Below the pieces are notes generated by a model. That model searched no databases and was not told the origin of the DNA. It saw only the letters and a program-made list of their open reading frames with translations. From assembly GCA_012515055.1 (NCBI GenBank), contig JAAYZA010000124.1, forward strand, positions 1 to 64,000: a DNA stretch of 64,000 nt, read 5' to 3'. The stretch is from Syntrophomonadaceae bacterium. GTDB lineage: Bacteria > Bacillota > Syntrophomonadia > Syntrophomonadales > Syntrophomonadaceae. Numbering within the stretch: the stretch's first letter is position 1; every line of letters starts with the position of its first letter. The position numbers were made by a program, and so were the translations under genes. Positions 46,074 to 54,443 of this stretch are shown piece by piece.

Positions 46074-46919
46074 ATGAGTGTAAGAATCATTGCAGATACC
46101 GGCAGTGATTTACCGGCAGATTTGTTAGAGCAATATGATATAGAAATGATACCTTTAAAAGTAACATTTGATGATAATGAAACCTATCTGGACCGGATCG
46201 AGATCAGCCCGGCTCAATTTGTAGAAAAAATGCTGAATTCCAAAACCTTGCCGAAAACCTCTGCTCCTGATCCTCAAACCATTATCTCCAGTTATGAAAA
46301 GGGGTTGAAGGAAGCGGGTGAAGTTATTTTTATCTGCATTTCTTCTGCTCTTAGCAGTACTTTCCAGACGGGTCAGATGGCCCGGGACATGCTTGACTCG
46401 AACAATGTAAAAGTTTTTGATACTCTTACTGCCTCTTTAGGGACCGGTATTGCTGCTGTTAAGGCCGCTCGTATGGCTGCCCGGGGGCTAAAAGCGGATG
46501 ATATTATTAAACAGCTCACAGAACATAGAGCCGCCAGGGAAGTTTTATTTACTTTGGATACTCTGGAAAATGTTGTTAAAGGCGGGCGTTTGAGCAAAAT
46601 TCAGGGGATGGCGGGCTCACTGCTCAATATAAAGCCTTTATTAAGAGGCAATGATGCGGGAGTTCCTGAGGTAATCGAGAAAACAAGAGGTAGAAAAAAG
46701 GCTGTTTTAAGAATGGTGGATATGCTGGAGGAAATACTGGGGGAAACAGTGGGAGAAAAATTAATCGGCATAACACATGTTAGCTGTCCTGAAGAGGCGG
46801 AAAAATTGGCTGCCATGATAAAAAGCAGATTTAATCCCCGGGAAGAAATAATCATCGCTGAGATGGGTGCGACAGTGGGAACATACGCTGGTGTTGGCGG
46901 ATTAATGGTCAACCTTTAA
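46074..46919 (+). CDS. DegV family fatty-acid-binding protein
   Basis: The 281-residue protein has the DegV start (IIADTGSDLPADLLEQYDI), the conserved threonine-rich TSAPDPQ stretch and ISSALSSTFQTGQMA. DegV/FakB proteins bind a fatty acid and present it to the FakA kinase; no FakA gene is next to it. It starts at ATG 46074 after AGGAGGGGAAG; an in-frame start 21 bp upstream precedes that site. Confidence 0.9.
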   Translation: MSVRIIADTGSDLPADLLEQYDIEMIPLKVTFDDNETYLDRIEISPAQFVEKMLNSKTLPKTSAPDPQTIISSYEKGLKEAGEVIFICISSALSSTFQTGQMARDMLDSNNVKVFDTLTASLGTGIAAVKAARMAARGLKADDIIKQLTEHRAAREVLFTLDTLENVVKGGRLSKIQGMAGSLLNIKPLLRGNDAGVPEVIEKTRGRKKAVLRMVDMLEEILGETVGEKLIGITHVSCPEEAEKLAAMIKSRFNPREEIIIAEMGATVGTYAGVGGLMVNL

Positions 46920-47000
46920 CCGAATATGAATATTGATCCGTCTTCTCTGTCCGATAAGCTGCAGTGCGGGAAAAAAAGCATGGTTATTTAGAAAAACGGA

Positions 47001-47025
47001 AACCTTCTTAATAGAAGGTTTTTTT
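47001..47025 (+). terminator. rho-independent terminator after degV-like gene
   Basis: AACCTTCT (47001-47008) and AGAAGGTT (47013-47020) form a perfect stem with a TAAT loop, followed by seven T. Confidence 0.85.
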
Positions 47026-47093
47026 ATGGCATGGGTCGGGAATGATTTGAAAGTAATAAAACCATGTAATCATTGCGTTGCGGGAAACTCTGG

Positions 47094-47122
47094 TTCGACA
47101 CAGAAGCTGGCTGCTATATTAT
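47094..47122 (+). promoter_or_regulatory. Promoter of galT
   Basis: TTCGAC (47094-47099) and TATTAT (47117-47122) are separated by 17 bp. The leader to the ATG is about 95 nt. Confidence 0.45.
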
Positions 47123-47223
47123 AAAATATTGGATAACTTGAAAGGAAAAAGCTCGCAGGACTTGAATCTTATAATTTATAAGCAATTGAACGAGTTTTTA
47201 GAAGAAGTTAGGGGGATCCATTA

Positions 47224-48258
47224 ATGCATGAAATTCGTAAAGATGTCGTCAGGGACAATTGGGTGATAACGGCTACGGAATTTGTTTTAAAACCTCGTGA
47301 TGTCCCGGTTAAAAAACTGTCCGCCGGCGAAGGCGGGCCTGAGCCCGGTTATAACCCCCACTGTCCTTTCTGTGAAGGTAATGAAGCAGTGACAACAGAT
47401 GAGATCACGGCCTTCAGGGAGGCGGGGTCCCCGCCCAATAAACCGGGCTGGACGGTCAGGACTATTTTGAATAAATTTTCGGCTCTGGATATGAGCGGTG
47501 AATTGGATATGCAAAAGGACGGGATTTTTGAGCATGGCAATGGCTTTGGGCAGCATGAAGTAATAATCGAGACACCACTTCATGGTCAGGATTTTCACCG
47601 CTTGCCCCTTAACAGGATAGAAGCTGTTTTTAAAATGATGCGGCGGCGTTATAATGATCTGGTCAGGGATGAGCGAATAAAGTATATTCAAATCTATAAA
47701 AATCGGGGGCTGTTTGCTGGTGCATCACTGGAACACAGCCACAGTCAGATAGTGGCTCTGCCAATGGTGCCGGCAAATAAAAATGTCCTGTCCCAGTATT
47801 ATCAGGAACATGATCATTGTCTTATATGTGAGATGGTCAAAGCAGAGAGGGTAAAACAGGAAAGGGTCGTTTATGAGGGGGATAAATTTATCATAATCTG
47901 TCCCTATGCCTCTCGTTTTCCTTATGAAAGCTGGATTATTCCCCGGCGGCATACCAGTCATTTTGGGGATATCAATGATGACGAGATCAAAGAAATCGCT
48001 TTACTTACCAAAATGATTATCACTGCTGTAATTGATGGTTTAAAAGATCCGGCTTATAATATGGTAATCAATACAGCACCGGTCAATGTTCCACATCAGG
48101 AGGGTTACCACTGGCATCTGGAAATCAATCCCCGCTTGCTGGTTAATGCCGGGGTGGAAATAGCGACAGGATATTTCATTAATCCGGCGGCACCGGAATC
48201 TGCTGCTGCCTTATTAAAACACCTTTTCGCAGGGCAAGCTGAAACAGGGGCCGAATAG
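47224..48258 (+). CDS. galT: Galactose-1-phosphate uridylyltransferase-like protein
   Basis: The 344-residue HIT-superfamily nucleotidyltransferase has the catalytic motif H171-S-H173-S-Q175 (LEHSHSQIVALP), zinc-binding C47-x2-C50 (CPFCEG) and CLICEM, and YHWHLEINPR near the C-terminus. The usual GalT motif is HPHGQ; the serines here are shared with archaeal and clostridial homologues that may act on other sugar phosphates. No gal genes lie nearby, so the exact substrate is open. Confidence 0.75.
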   Translation: MHEIRKDVVRDNWVITATEFVLKPRDVPVKKLSAGEGGPEPGYNPHCPFCEGNEAVTTDEITAFREAGSPPNKPGWTVRTILNKFSALDMSGELDMQKDGIFEHGNGFGQHEVIIETPLHGQDFHRLPLNRIEAVFKMMRRRYNDLVRDERIKYIQIYKNRGLFAGASLEHSHSQIVALPMVPANKNVLSQYYQEHDHCLICEMVKAERVKQERVVYEGDKFIIICPYASRFPYESWIIPRRHTSHFGDINDDEIKEIALLTKMIITAVIDGLKDPAYNMVINTAPVNVPHQEGYHWHLEINPRLLVNAGVEIATGYFINPAAPESAAALLKHLFAGQAETGAE

Positions 48259-48280
48259 TATTTTTTCAACGGGGGTGTTT

Positions 48281-48784
48281 ATGTTTAAGATATTGTACCC
48301 GGATCTTTTCGTGGTTTCACTGGCGGATATTCCTCTGCTGCAGCTGGAGGCAGCAGGGAAAAAAGCTTTTATTCTGGATCTGGATAATACTGTGACTGAA
48401 TGGAACAGTAACAGGATCACTGCTGAAGTTGACGAATGGTTCACGCAAATTAAGGCCCGGGGGTTTAAGGCTTGTATTATATCAAATAATGGAGCTAAAA
48501 GGGTGCAACAGGTTGCTGATATTTTGGGGATACCCTTTATTTCCCGCGCTGTCAAACCACGGCGGGGATCCTTCCTGCGTGCTGTTTCCCTGCTGGGAGT
48601 CAAGCCCGAGGAAGCCGTTGTTATAGGTGACCAGATTTTTACTGATATTATGGGGGGCAACCGGGCCGGCTTGTTTACCATTCTGGTGGAACCGATTGCC
48701 CGTCGTGAATTTCTGGGCACCAAATTATCGCGTATTATGGAGTATTTTGTGTTAAAACAGATTAAAAAACATCTGGATAGATGA
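48281..48784 (+). CDS. YqeG family HAD IIIA-type phosphatase
   Basis: This 167-residue protein has the HAD nucleophile motif D33-L-D35 (FILDLDNTVTEW), a threonine/serine motif in IISNNGA, the Lys of AVKPRR and the acidic GDQIFTDI motif. YqeG is encoded next to yqeH-aroE in B. subtilis; here aroE follows two genes later. ATG 48281 is 6 bp after GGGGGTG. Confidence 0.85.
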   Translation: MFKILYPDLFVVSLADIPLLQLEAAGKKAFILDLDNTVTEWNSNRITAEVDEWFTQIKARGFKACIISNNGAKRVQQVADILGIPFISRAVKPRRGSFLRAVSLLGVKPEEAVVIGDQIFTDIMGGNRAGLFTILVEPIARREFLGTKLSRIMEYFVLKQIKKHLDR

Positions 48785-48806
48785 GGAAGTTTTTCCGGGA
48801 GGGCCT

Positions 48807-49589
48807 ATGTGTTTAATTTTATTTGCCCTGGACTCCCATCCGCGCTATAAACTGGTGGTGGTGTCCAATCGGGATGAATTCTATAAAAGACCTACTGCTG
48901 CGGCCGGATTCTGGCCGGAGAAACCGGGTATTCTGGCGGGAAAAGATATCCGGGATGGGGGGACCTGGCTGGGTATCACCCGACAGGGGCGTTTTGCCGC
49001 TTTGACCAATTATCGCGATCCAAAAAACACGAAACCCTCCGCGCCTTCCCGGGGACATCTGGTCCTGGATTATTTGGAAAACCAGGTTCCAGCGGCGGCT
49101 TATCTGAATAATCTGCCCGCTGGCGGTAAAGCCTATAACGGGTTTAATCTTCTGGTGGGAAATATCGATGAATTTTATTATTATTCCAATCGGGAGGAAA
49201 AAATCCGTACTATTAATACGGGGGTCCATGCACTGAGCAACAGTCTTTTGGACACACCCTGGCCCAAAGCCGCCCGGGGAACCAGGGAACTGGCTAATAT
49301 TCTTGCCCGGGAGGAGATCATAACGGAAGATTTATTTGTTTTGATGAAAAATCAGGATGTCCCTGCTGACCATGATCTGCCCGATACGGGGGTGGGTTTG
49401 GAGATGGAAAGATGGCTGGCTCCTGCTTTTATAATCAGTGCTGAATATGGCACCCGCACTACTTCACTTCTATTAGTCGACCGGGACAATAAAGTGCAAT
49501 TTTGGGAACGCAGCTATGAGCCCCAAAAAATGGCAATTGCAGATGAAGTTTACTATGAATACGTTATATCCAGCCTTTCACCAGCTTGA
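48807..49589 (+). CDS. NRDE family protein (TANGO2-like)
   Basis: The 260-residue protein begins with Met-Cys and carries the NRDE motif (VVSNRDEFYKRP) that names the family, followed by ILAGKDIRDGGTWLGITRQG. The conserved Cys2 suggests an N-terminal-nucleophile hydrolase fold. Eukaryotic relatives (TANGO2) affect secretion and haem or lipid handling; bacterial function is unknown. Confidence 0.85.
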   Translation: MCLILFALDSHPRYKLVVVSNRDEFYKRPTAAAGFWPEKPGILAGKDIRDGGTWLGITRQGRFAALTNYRDPKNTKPSAPSRGHLVLDYLENQVPAAAYLNNLPAGGKAYNGFNLLVGNIDEFYYYSNREEKIRTINTGVHALSNSLLDTPWPKAARGTRELANILAREEIITEDLFVLMKNQDVPADHDLPDTGVGLEMERWLAPAFIISAEYGTRTTSLLLVDRDNKVQFWERSYEPQKMAIADEVYYEYVISSLSPA

Positions 49590-49665
49590 AAATTCAGTGT
49601 TGGAGTGACATAATCTATCTAAGCGGATGTGAAGCATTCGCTATTTTTTACCAGGAGTCAATATT

Positions 49666-50541
49666 ATGACCTGCGATCTGGAAACACGCCTGCTGGGTAT
49701 TATAGGGAATCCCTTAGCCCAGAGCCTGTCACCGCTTATGCATAATGCGGTGTTCAAAAGGCTGGGGTTAAATTGCTTGTACCTGCCTTTTGAGGTATCA
49801 GACGGCAGTTTGGGAAGAGTATTGGATGCGGTAAAAGTATTGGGATTTGTCGGCATCAATGTTACCATTCCGTATAAAACTAAGGTCATTGACTATCTCG
49901 ATGAATTATCAGCGGAGGCCAAAGTCTGCCAGGCGGTGAACTGCATAAAGAATGAACAGGGACGTTTGATTGGTTACAATACAGATGGACAGGGTTATAT
50001 GCAGGCTCTGGCAGAGGCCGGGGCAGTGCCGGGGAGGCAGTCTGTTTTAATCGGCGCCGGTGGTGCGGCCCGTTCAGTAGCTTATAGTCTGGCTGCTAAT
50101 GGATGTCAGACCATGGACATCCTTGATATTGATCTGCACCGGGCGGAAGAACTGGCGGAATTTATCAGTAATGCCGCTGATTGCAGGACTCGTCCGGGAA
50201 CAATGACCCCGGGGCATTTCGCGGCTGCAGCTGCCGAGGCAGATTTGATTATTAATTGTTCGCCGATTGGTATGATGCCCCATGCTGATAAATCACCTGT
50301 TGATTCATTTTCAGCAGTAAAACCCCATGTGGTTATTTGTGACCTGATTTATAATCCGCCGGAAACAATTTTTATACAGCTGGGCAGGAAAAGAGGATTG
50401 AAAACAATTGATGGTACGGCAATGTTTGTTCATCAAGGGGCCTTGACTTTGGAAATAATACTGGGAATCACCCCCCCTTTGGCTTTCATGAAGGAAGTGG
50501 TCTCCAATCAACTGGCAGGGAAAGGGTTTAACACTAATTGA
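49666..50541 (+). CDS. aroE: Shikimate dehydrogenase
   Basis: The 291-residue protein reduces 3-dehydroshikimate with NADPH. It has the substrate-binding NPLAQSLSPLMHN, GINVTIPYKTK with the catalytic lysine, GYNTDGQGY, the Rossmann GAGGAARSVAYSL and the conserved NCSPIGM. The ATG follows AGGAG. The last 50 bp also encode the leader of a prepilin-like protein in another frame. Confidence 0.95.
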   Translation: MTCDLETRLLGIIGNPLAQSLSPLMHNAVFKRLGLNCLYLPFEVSDGSLGRVLDAVKVLGFVGINVTIPYKTKVIDYLDELSAEAKVCQAVNCIKNEQGRLIGYNTDGQGYMQALAEAGAVPGRQSVLIGAGGAARSVAYSLAANGCQTMDILDIDLHRAEELAEFISNAADCRTRPGTMTPGHFAAAAAEADLIINCSPIGMMPHADKSPVDSFSAVKPHVVICDLIYNPPETIFIQLGRKRGLKTIDGTAMFVHQGALTLEIILGITPPLAFMKEVVSNQLAGKGFNTN

Positions 50542-50542
50542 A

Positions 50543-50977
50543 TTGATTATGGTTATGGCATTGGCAGCCATACTGCTCTGTCTGGCTGTTCCGGTTCTGG
50601 ACAGGACCGAACAGGCCTGGCTGCTGAAGGCGGATGCTGACCGGATGGCATCTGTTCTGAGGGGGGCCAGGCAGGAGGCTATTTATTCGAGCCAAACACA
50701 AAGGGTGTTCTTTTTCCCGGACAGCAATTGTTATAGCAGTGCCGGGTCCACGCAATACCTTAATAAGGGTATCCGTTATATTGGCAGGACAACTTTTAAT
50801 ACAGTAATTGGTACAGCACCGGTTTGCACTTTTTACGCTACGGGAGCTCCGGGTTCCGGCGGAACCATTACCTTATCCAATAAGTACAATAAGAGAATAT
50901 ATATTATTTTAAATCCCGCTGCAGCTCGTATCAGGGTGGATGATAAGCCGCCGGCCAGCTGGGAACAAGGAGTTTGA
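50543..50977 (+). CDS. GspH/FimT-like prepilin, start unclear
   Basis: The frame encodes a pseudopilin: hydrophobic helix [18 protein letters not shown] and a C-terminal GspH-like globular part with a disulfide-capable cysteine pair. The frame is open upstream to 50492 and reads GKGLTLIEL over the aroE end, the classic prepilin cleavage site. No ATG, GTG or TTG precedes it. The best noncanonical start is ATC 50507 (nine bases after AAGGAAG). TTG 50543 or later starts would drop the leader. It may be translated by coupling to aroE, or be a decayed gene. Confidence 0.55.
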   Translation: MIMVMALAAILLCLAVPVLDRTEQAWLLKADADRMASVLRGARQEAIYSSQTQRVFFFPDSNCYSSAGSTQYLNKGIRYIGRTTFNTVIGTAPVCTFYATGAPGSGGTITLSNKYNKRIYIILNPAAARIRVDDKPPASWEQGV

Positions 50978-50979
50978 AA

Positions 50980-51498
50980 ATGGAAATTACAATGTTTTTG
51001 GAATTGCTGTTTATATTCTGCGCCCGGGTAATTGATGTGAGCCTGGGTACAATACGTATGATTTTAGTTATCCGCGGGGACCGGGTTCCGGCAGCATTGA
51101 TCGGTTTTGTAGAAATCATGGTCTACACTGTCGCATTAGGTCTGGTCGTCGGTTCCTTGAATAATCCAGTAAAACTGGTGGTCTTTTGCTTCGGATTTGC
51201 TTTGGGTATTTTACTGGGCAGTATTATCGAAGAAAAACTGGCCCTGGGCTACCGGGGGATTCAGGTGACCATAGATGCCGAGGAATACGGTATAGCAGAA
51301 GAACTCAGGGAAGAAGGCTTTCCGGTTACAACCTGGCAGGCTAATGGTAAAACCGGTCCCAAACTCATGCTTAATATTATTGTCAAACGTGATACGGCCA
51401 AAGCTGTCGTGGATCATATTTATAACCGCTGTCCCCATGCTTTTGTGGTAATGATGGAACCGAAAAAATTCAGCGGCGGCTATATAAAAAAGAAATAG
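50980..51498 (+). CDS. DUF2179/UPF0316 membrane protein
   Basis: The 172-residue protein has three membrane helices in its first 90 residues ([24 protein letters not shown], then two more) and a C-terminal cytoplasmic DUF2179 domain ([18 protein letters not shown] to [19 protein letters not shown]). It starts at ATG 50980, 7 bp after AGGAG. Members may sense or transport small molecules; function is unknown. Confidence 0.8.
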   Translation: MEITMFLELLFIFCARVIDVSLGTIRMILVIRGDRVPAALIGFVEIMVYTVALGLVVGSLNNPVKLVVFCFGFALGILLGSIIEEKLALGYRGIQVTIDAEEYGIAEELREEGFPVTTWQANGKTGPKLMLNIIVKRDTAKAVVDHIYNRCPHAFVVMMEPKKFSGGYIKKK

Positions 51499-51508
51499 GA
51501 GAAGAATA

Positions 51509-52693
51509 GTGTTGAAGTTTATTTCGGCAGGTGAATCACATGGCAAGGGTCTCATTGGGATTATTGAAGGGCTGCCGGCCGGTCTGGAGATCAGTGCCGG
51601 GGAGATTGATGCAGAGCTAAAAAGAAGACAGGGTGGTTATGGCCGCGGTGGGCGCATGGCCATAGAAACCGATGAAGTAGAAATCATATCCGGGATACGA
51701 AACGGTATGACCCTGGGCAGTCCCATCAGTTTTTTCATTGCCAACCGGGATCATGAAAACTGGCAGGGAATCATGGACAGTGGTGTTTTAGAAAAGCCCG
51801 GAGAAAAAAAGGTGACCCGCCCCCGGCCCGGGCATGCAGATTTGGCTGGTGCTATCAAATATCGCCATGAAGACATGCGTAATGTACTGGAACGGGCCTC
51901 GGCCAGGGAAACTGCTGTTCGTGTGGCAGCAGGTGCTATTTTTAAGAAATTATTAAGGGAGTTTGGCATATATATATATAGTGAAGTTGTGGGTGTAGGC
52001 GGAGTTACATGTTCCGCTTTCCGGCCTGACAGGGAAACCCTGGCATATTTTATGGAACTGACAGGCAAATCACAACTCGGCAGTGCTGATCTAAATAAAG
52101 AAGAGGAAATGATCAAAGTGATAGATAGGGCCCGCCGGCAGGGAGAATCCCTGGGGGGGATATTTGAAACAGGTGCAATCGGAGTTTCCCCTGGTTTGGG
52201 CAGTCATATAAGTTTTGACCGGCGCTTGGATGCACGGCTGGCGGGTCTTTTGATGAGTATACCCGCCATTAAGGCGGTGGAGATTGGTGAAGGAACGGCC
52301 AATGCGGAAAAGACCGGAACAATGGTTCATGATGAATTGTATTATGATCCCCCCGGGGGGCTTTACCGTAAAACCAATCACGCCGGCGGAATAGAAGGCG
52401 GGATCAGTAATGGTGAGACGATACTGGTCCGGGCTTATATGAAACCGATTCCTACCCAATACAAACCGCTGCAAAGTGTTAATATTGCTTCATGGCAGGA
52501 AGAGAGTGCAACAGTTGAACGCTCTGATATATGCGCAGTACCGGCAGCAGCGGTAGTCGGTGAAGCAATGCTGGCTTTTGGCCTTGCTGAAGCTTTGATG
52601 GAACAGTCAGGCGGGGACAGCATGGCACAAATGCGGCAGAATTATGAGAGCTATCGGAAATATTTACAAAAGGTGTGGCAATGGGGAATATAA
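51509..52693 (+). CDS. aroC: Chorismate synthase
   Basis: The 394-residue FMN-dependent enzyme makes chorismate from EPSP. It has the family start (FISAGESHGKGLIGIIEGLPAG), RRQGGYGRGGRM, RPGHADLAGAIKYRHEDMRNVLERASARET and GGIEGGISNGETI. The start is GTG 51509 after AGGAGAAG. It overlaps aroK by 13 bp. Confidence 0.95.
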   Translation: MLKFISAGESHGKGLIGIIEGLPAGLEISAGEIDAELKRRQGGYGRGGRMAIETDEVEIISGIRNGMTLGSPISFFIANRDHENWQGIMDSGVLEKPGEKKVTRPRPGHADLAGAIKYRHEDMRNVLERASARETAVRVAAGAIFKKLLREFGIYIYSEVVGVGGVTCSAFRPDRETLAYFMELTGKSQLGSADLNKEEEMIKVIDRARRQGESLGGIFETGAIGVSPGLGSHISFDRRLDARLAGLLMSIPAIKAVEIGEGTANAEKTGTMVHDELYYDPPGGLYRKTNHAGGIEGGISNGETILVRAYMKPIPTQYKPLQSVNIASWQEESATVERSDICAVPAAAVVGEAMLAFGLAEALMEQSGGDSMAQMRQNYESYRKYLQKVWQWGI

Positions 52694-53187
52694 TACTAAC
52701 TGGATTTATGGGGGCTGGCAAAAGTACCGTCGGCATGAGACTGGCGGAGCGCTTGAAAATGGAGTTTGTCGACCTGGACCGGGAGATAGAAAAAGTGACC
52801 GGAATGTCCGTGAACCAGATTTTTAAACGCTATGGGGAAATCAGATTTCGTTCTGAAGAAAATCTGATGGTCGAAAAACTGGCTAAAAGGAATGGTCTGG
52901 TAATAGCTACCGGCGGCGGAACAGTCCTGCGGGAAGAAAATATGCAGATCTTGCGGAATAATGGCATTATTATTTTGCTGGAGGCCAGTCCGGAAGATAT
53001 ATTTGCCCGGGTGAGCCGCAAACGTGGAACCCGCCCCCTGTTAAGAAAGAATCTGACAATCGAAAACATCGAAGCAATGCTGGCGGACCGGGATCCTTTT
53101 TATCAGCAGGCCGACCATCGGATCAATACCAGTGGCAAAGATCTGGACACTATTGTGAAAGAAATAATGAACCAATGCAGAAAATAA
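52681..53187 (+). CDS. aroK: Shikimate kinase
   Basis: The 168-residue kinase has the P-loop GFMGAGKST, shikimate-binding DLDREIE and GGGTVLR and the arginine of RKRGTRPLL. ATG 52681 follows AAGGTG and lies inside aroC; GTG 52675 is a possible alternative. Confidence 0.95.
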   Translation: MGNIILTGFMGAGKSTVGMRLAERLKMEFVDLDREIEKVTGMSVNQIFKRYGEIRFRSEENLMVEKLAKRNGLVIATGGGTVLREENMQILRNNGIIILLEASPEDIFARVSRKRGTRPLLRKNLTIENIEAMLADRDPFYQQADHRINTSGKDLDTIVKEIMNQCRK

Positions 53188-53223
53188 GGCCGCCAGGACA
53201 TTTCATCAGGAAGGGATTTATCA

Positions 53224-54309
53224 ATGTCAATTTTAACGGTTGATTTGCCTCAACGCAGTTATGATATAAATATCGGACCCGGCCTTCTGGGACAGACTGG
53301 CAAAGTGGCGGCAAAATTTGCCGGGGGGCGCCAGATTATATTAGTCAGCAACCCCACCGTTTATGGTTTATATGGGGAACAATGCCGGGAATCACTGGTT
53401 AACAGCGGATTTGAAGTCATTTTATCCTTGATGCCTGATGGGGAAGAATATAAAATTATAGCGGAAGTCTTGAAGATAGTTGATGAAGCTGTTAAGGGAA
53501 GGATTGAAAGAACGGATTTGTTAATAGCACTGGGGGGCGGGGTGGTTGGCGATGCCGCCGGTTTTGCCGCGGCTATTTATCAGCGGGGCATTGATTTCAT
53601 ACAGATACCCACCACCCTTTTGGCCCAGGTAGACAGCAGTGTGGGCGGGAAAGTAGGTGTAAACCATTTCCAGGGCAAAAACCTGCTGGGGGCTTTTCAT
53701 CAGCCGCGGTCGGTCATAATCGATACTGATGTATTAAAAACCCTGGAACGGAGGGATTATTTAAGCGGCCTGGCGGAGGTTATAAAGTATGGACTCATTT
53801 ATGATGATGAGTTTTTTGCTTTCCTGGAAGCCCGGGTCTTTGCTATCATTGACCAGGATGAGGAGACCCTGCAAAAAATTATTTACCGTTCCTGCCAGAT
53901 AAAAAGTGAAATAGTAGCTGCTGACGAAAGGGAAGCCGGACTAAGGGCGGTTTTGAATTTAGGCCATACCTTTGGACATGCAGTGGAAAAACTGGGTGAC
54001 TATAAAACCTATCGCCACGGAGAAGCAGTAGCGATTGGGATTAACGCTGCCGTTCATTTGGCGGCTGACAGCGGCTTGATGACTGCGGGCGAGGTGGATC
54101 GGGTGCGGGATTTAATGGGTCGGCTCTCCCTGCCAACGCGTTTTCCTGATTTTGATCCGGAAGATATCATTGCCATTATGCACCAGGATAAAAAGTCCAA
54201 AAACGGCAAAATATATCTGGTTTTGCCGCGGGGCATAGGTGATTATGTTATTACGGATAATATAACTGAGGAGCAGGTTGCAAAAGCTATTAAAGAAGCA
54301 CAAAAATAA
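53224..54309 (+). CDS. aroB: 3-dehydroquinate synthase
   Basis: The 361-residue NAD-dependent enzyme is the first cyclising step of the shikimate pathway. Motifs are GGGVVGDAAGFAAAIYQRGI, QVDSSVGGKVGVNH, the metal ligands of LNLGHTFGHAVE and the C-terminal KKSKNGKIYLVLP. The ATG follows AAGGGA. It closes the aro cluster. Confidence 0.95.
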   Translation: MSILTVDLPQRSYDINIGPGLLGQTGKVAAKFAGGRQIILVSNPTVYGLYGEQCRESLVNSGFEVILSLMPDGEEYKIIAEVLKIVDEAVKGRIERTDLLIALGGGVVGDAAGFAAAIYQRGIDFIQIPTTLLAQVDSSVGGKVGVNHFQGKNLLGAFHQPRSVIIDTDVLKTLERRDYLSGLAEVIKYGLIYDDEFFAFLEARVFAIIDQDEETLQKIIYRSCQIKSEIVAADEREAGLRAVLNLGHTFGHAVEKLGDYKTYRHGEAVAIGINAAVHLAADSGLMTAGEVDRVRDLMGRLSLPTRFPDFDPEDIIAIMHQDKKSKNGKIYLVLPRGIGDYVITDNITEEQVAKAIKEAQK

Positions 54310-54381
54310 TAAAAATTTAATTTAATTCAATACTGTATCACAACAGAAGATATCATGATATATTTTAATCCAATGGTACAT

Positions 54382-54409
54382 TTGGCAGCAACAGGTTTTA
54401 TCTTATAAT
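54382..54409 (+). promoter_or_regulatory. Promoter of second CoA-transferase gene
   Basis: TTGGCA (54382-54387) and TATAAT (54404-54409) are 16 bp apart, 34 bp before the ATG. A 12-bp perfect palindrome ATATCATGATAT (54350-54361) lies 20 bp upstream of the -35. Confidence 0.65.
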
Positions 54410-54443
54410 CGCACTAAAAATACTAGAAATTGGAGGAGTTAAG

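Larger units (their letters stand above)
46920..47223 (+). other. Intergenic region degV-galT
   Basis: About 300 bp with no gene. It contains the degV terminator and the galT promoter listed separately. Confidence 0.5.

Noticed and set aside
50518-50524. GGGAAAG slippery heptamer at the aroE end as a -1 programmed frameshift into the prepilin frame
   Set aside because: The prepilin lies in the +1 frame relative to aroE, and the heptamer is not in the X-XXY-YYZ register of aroE.
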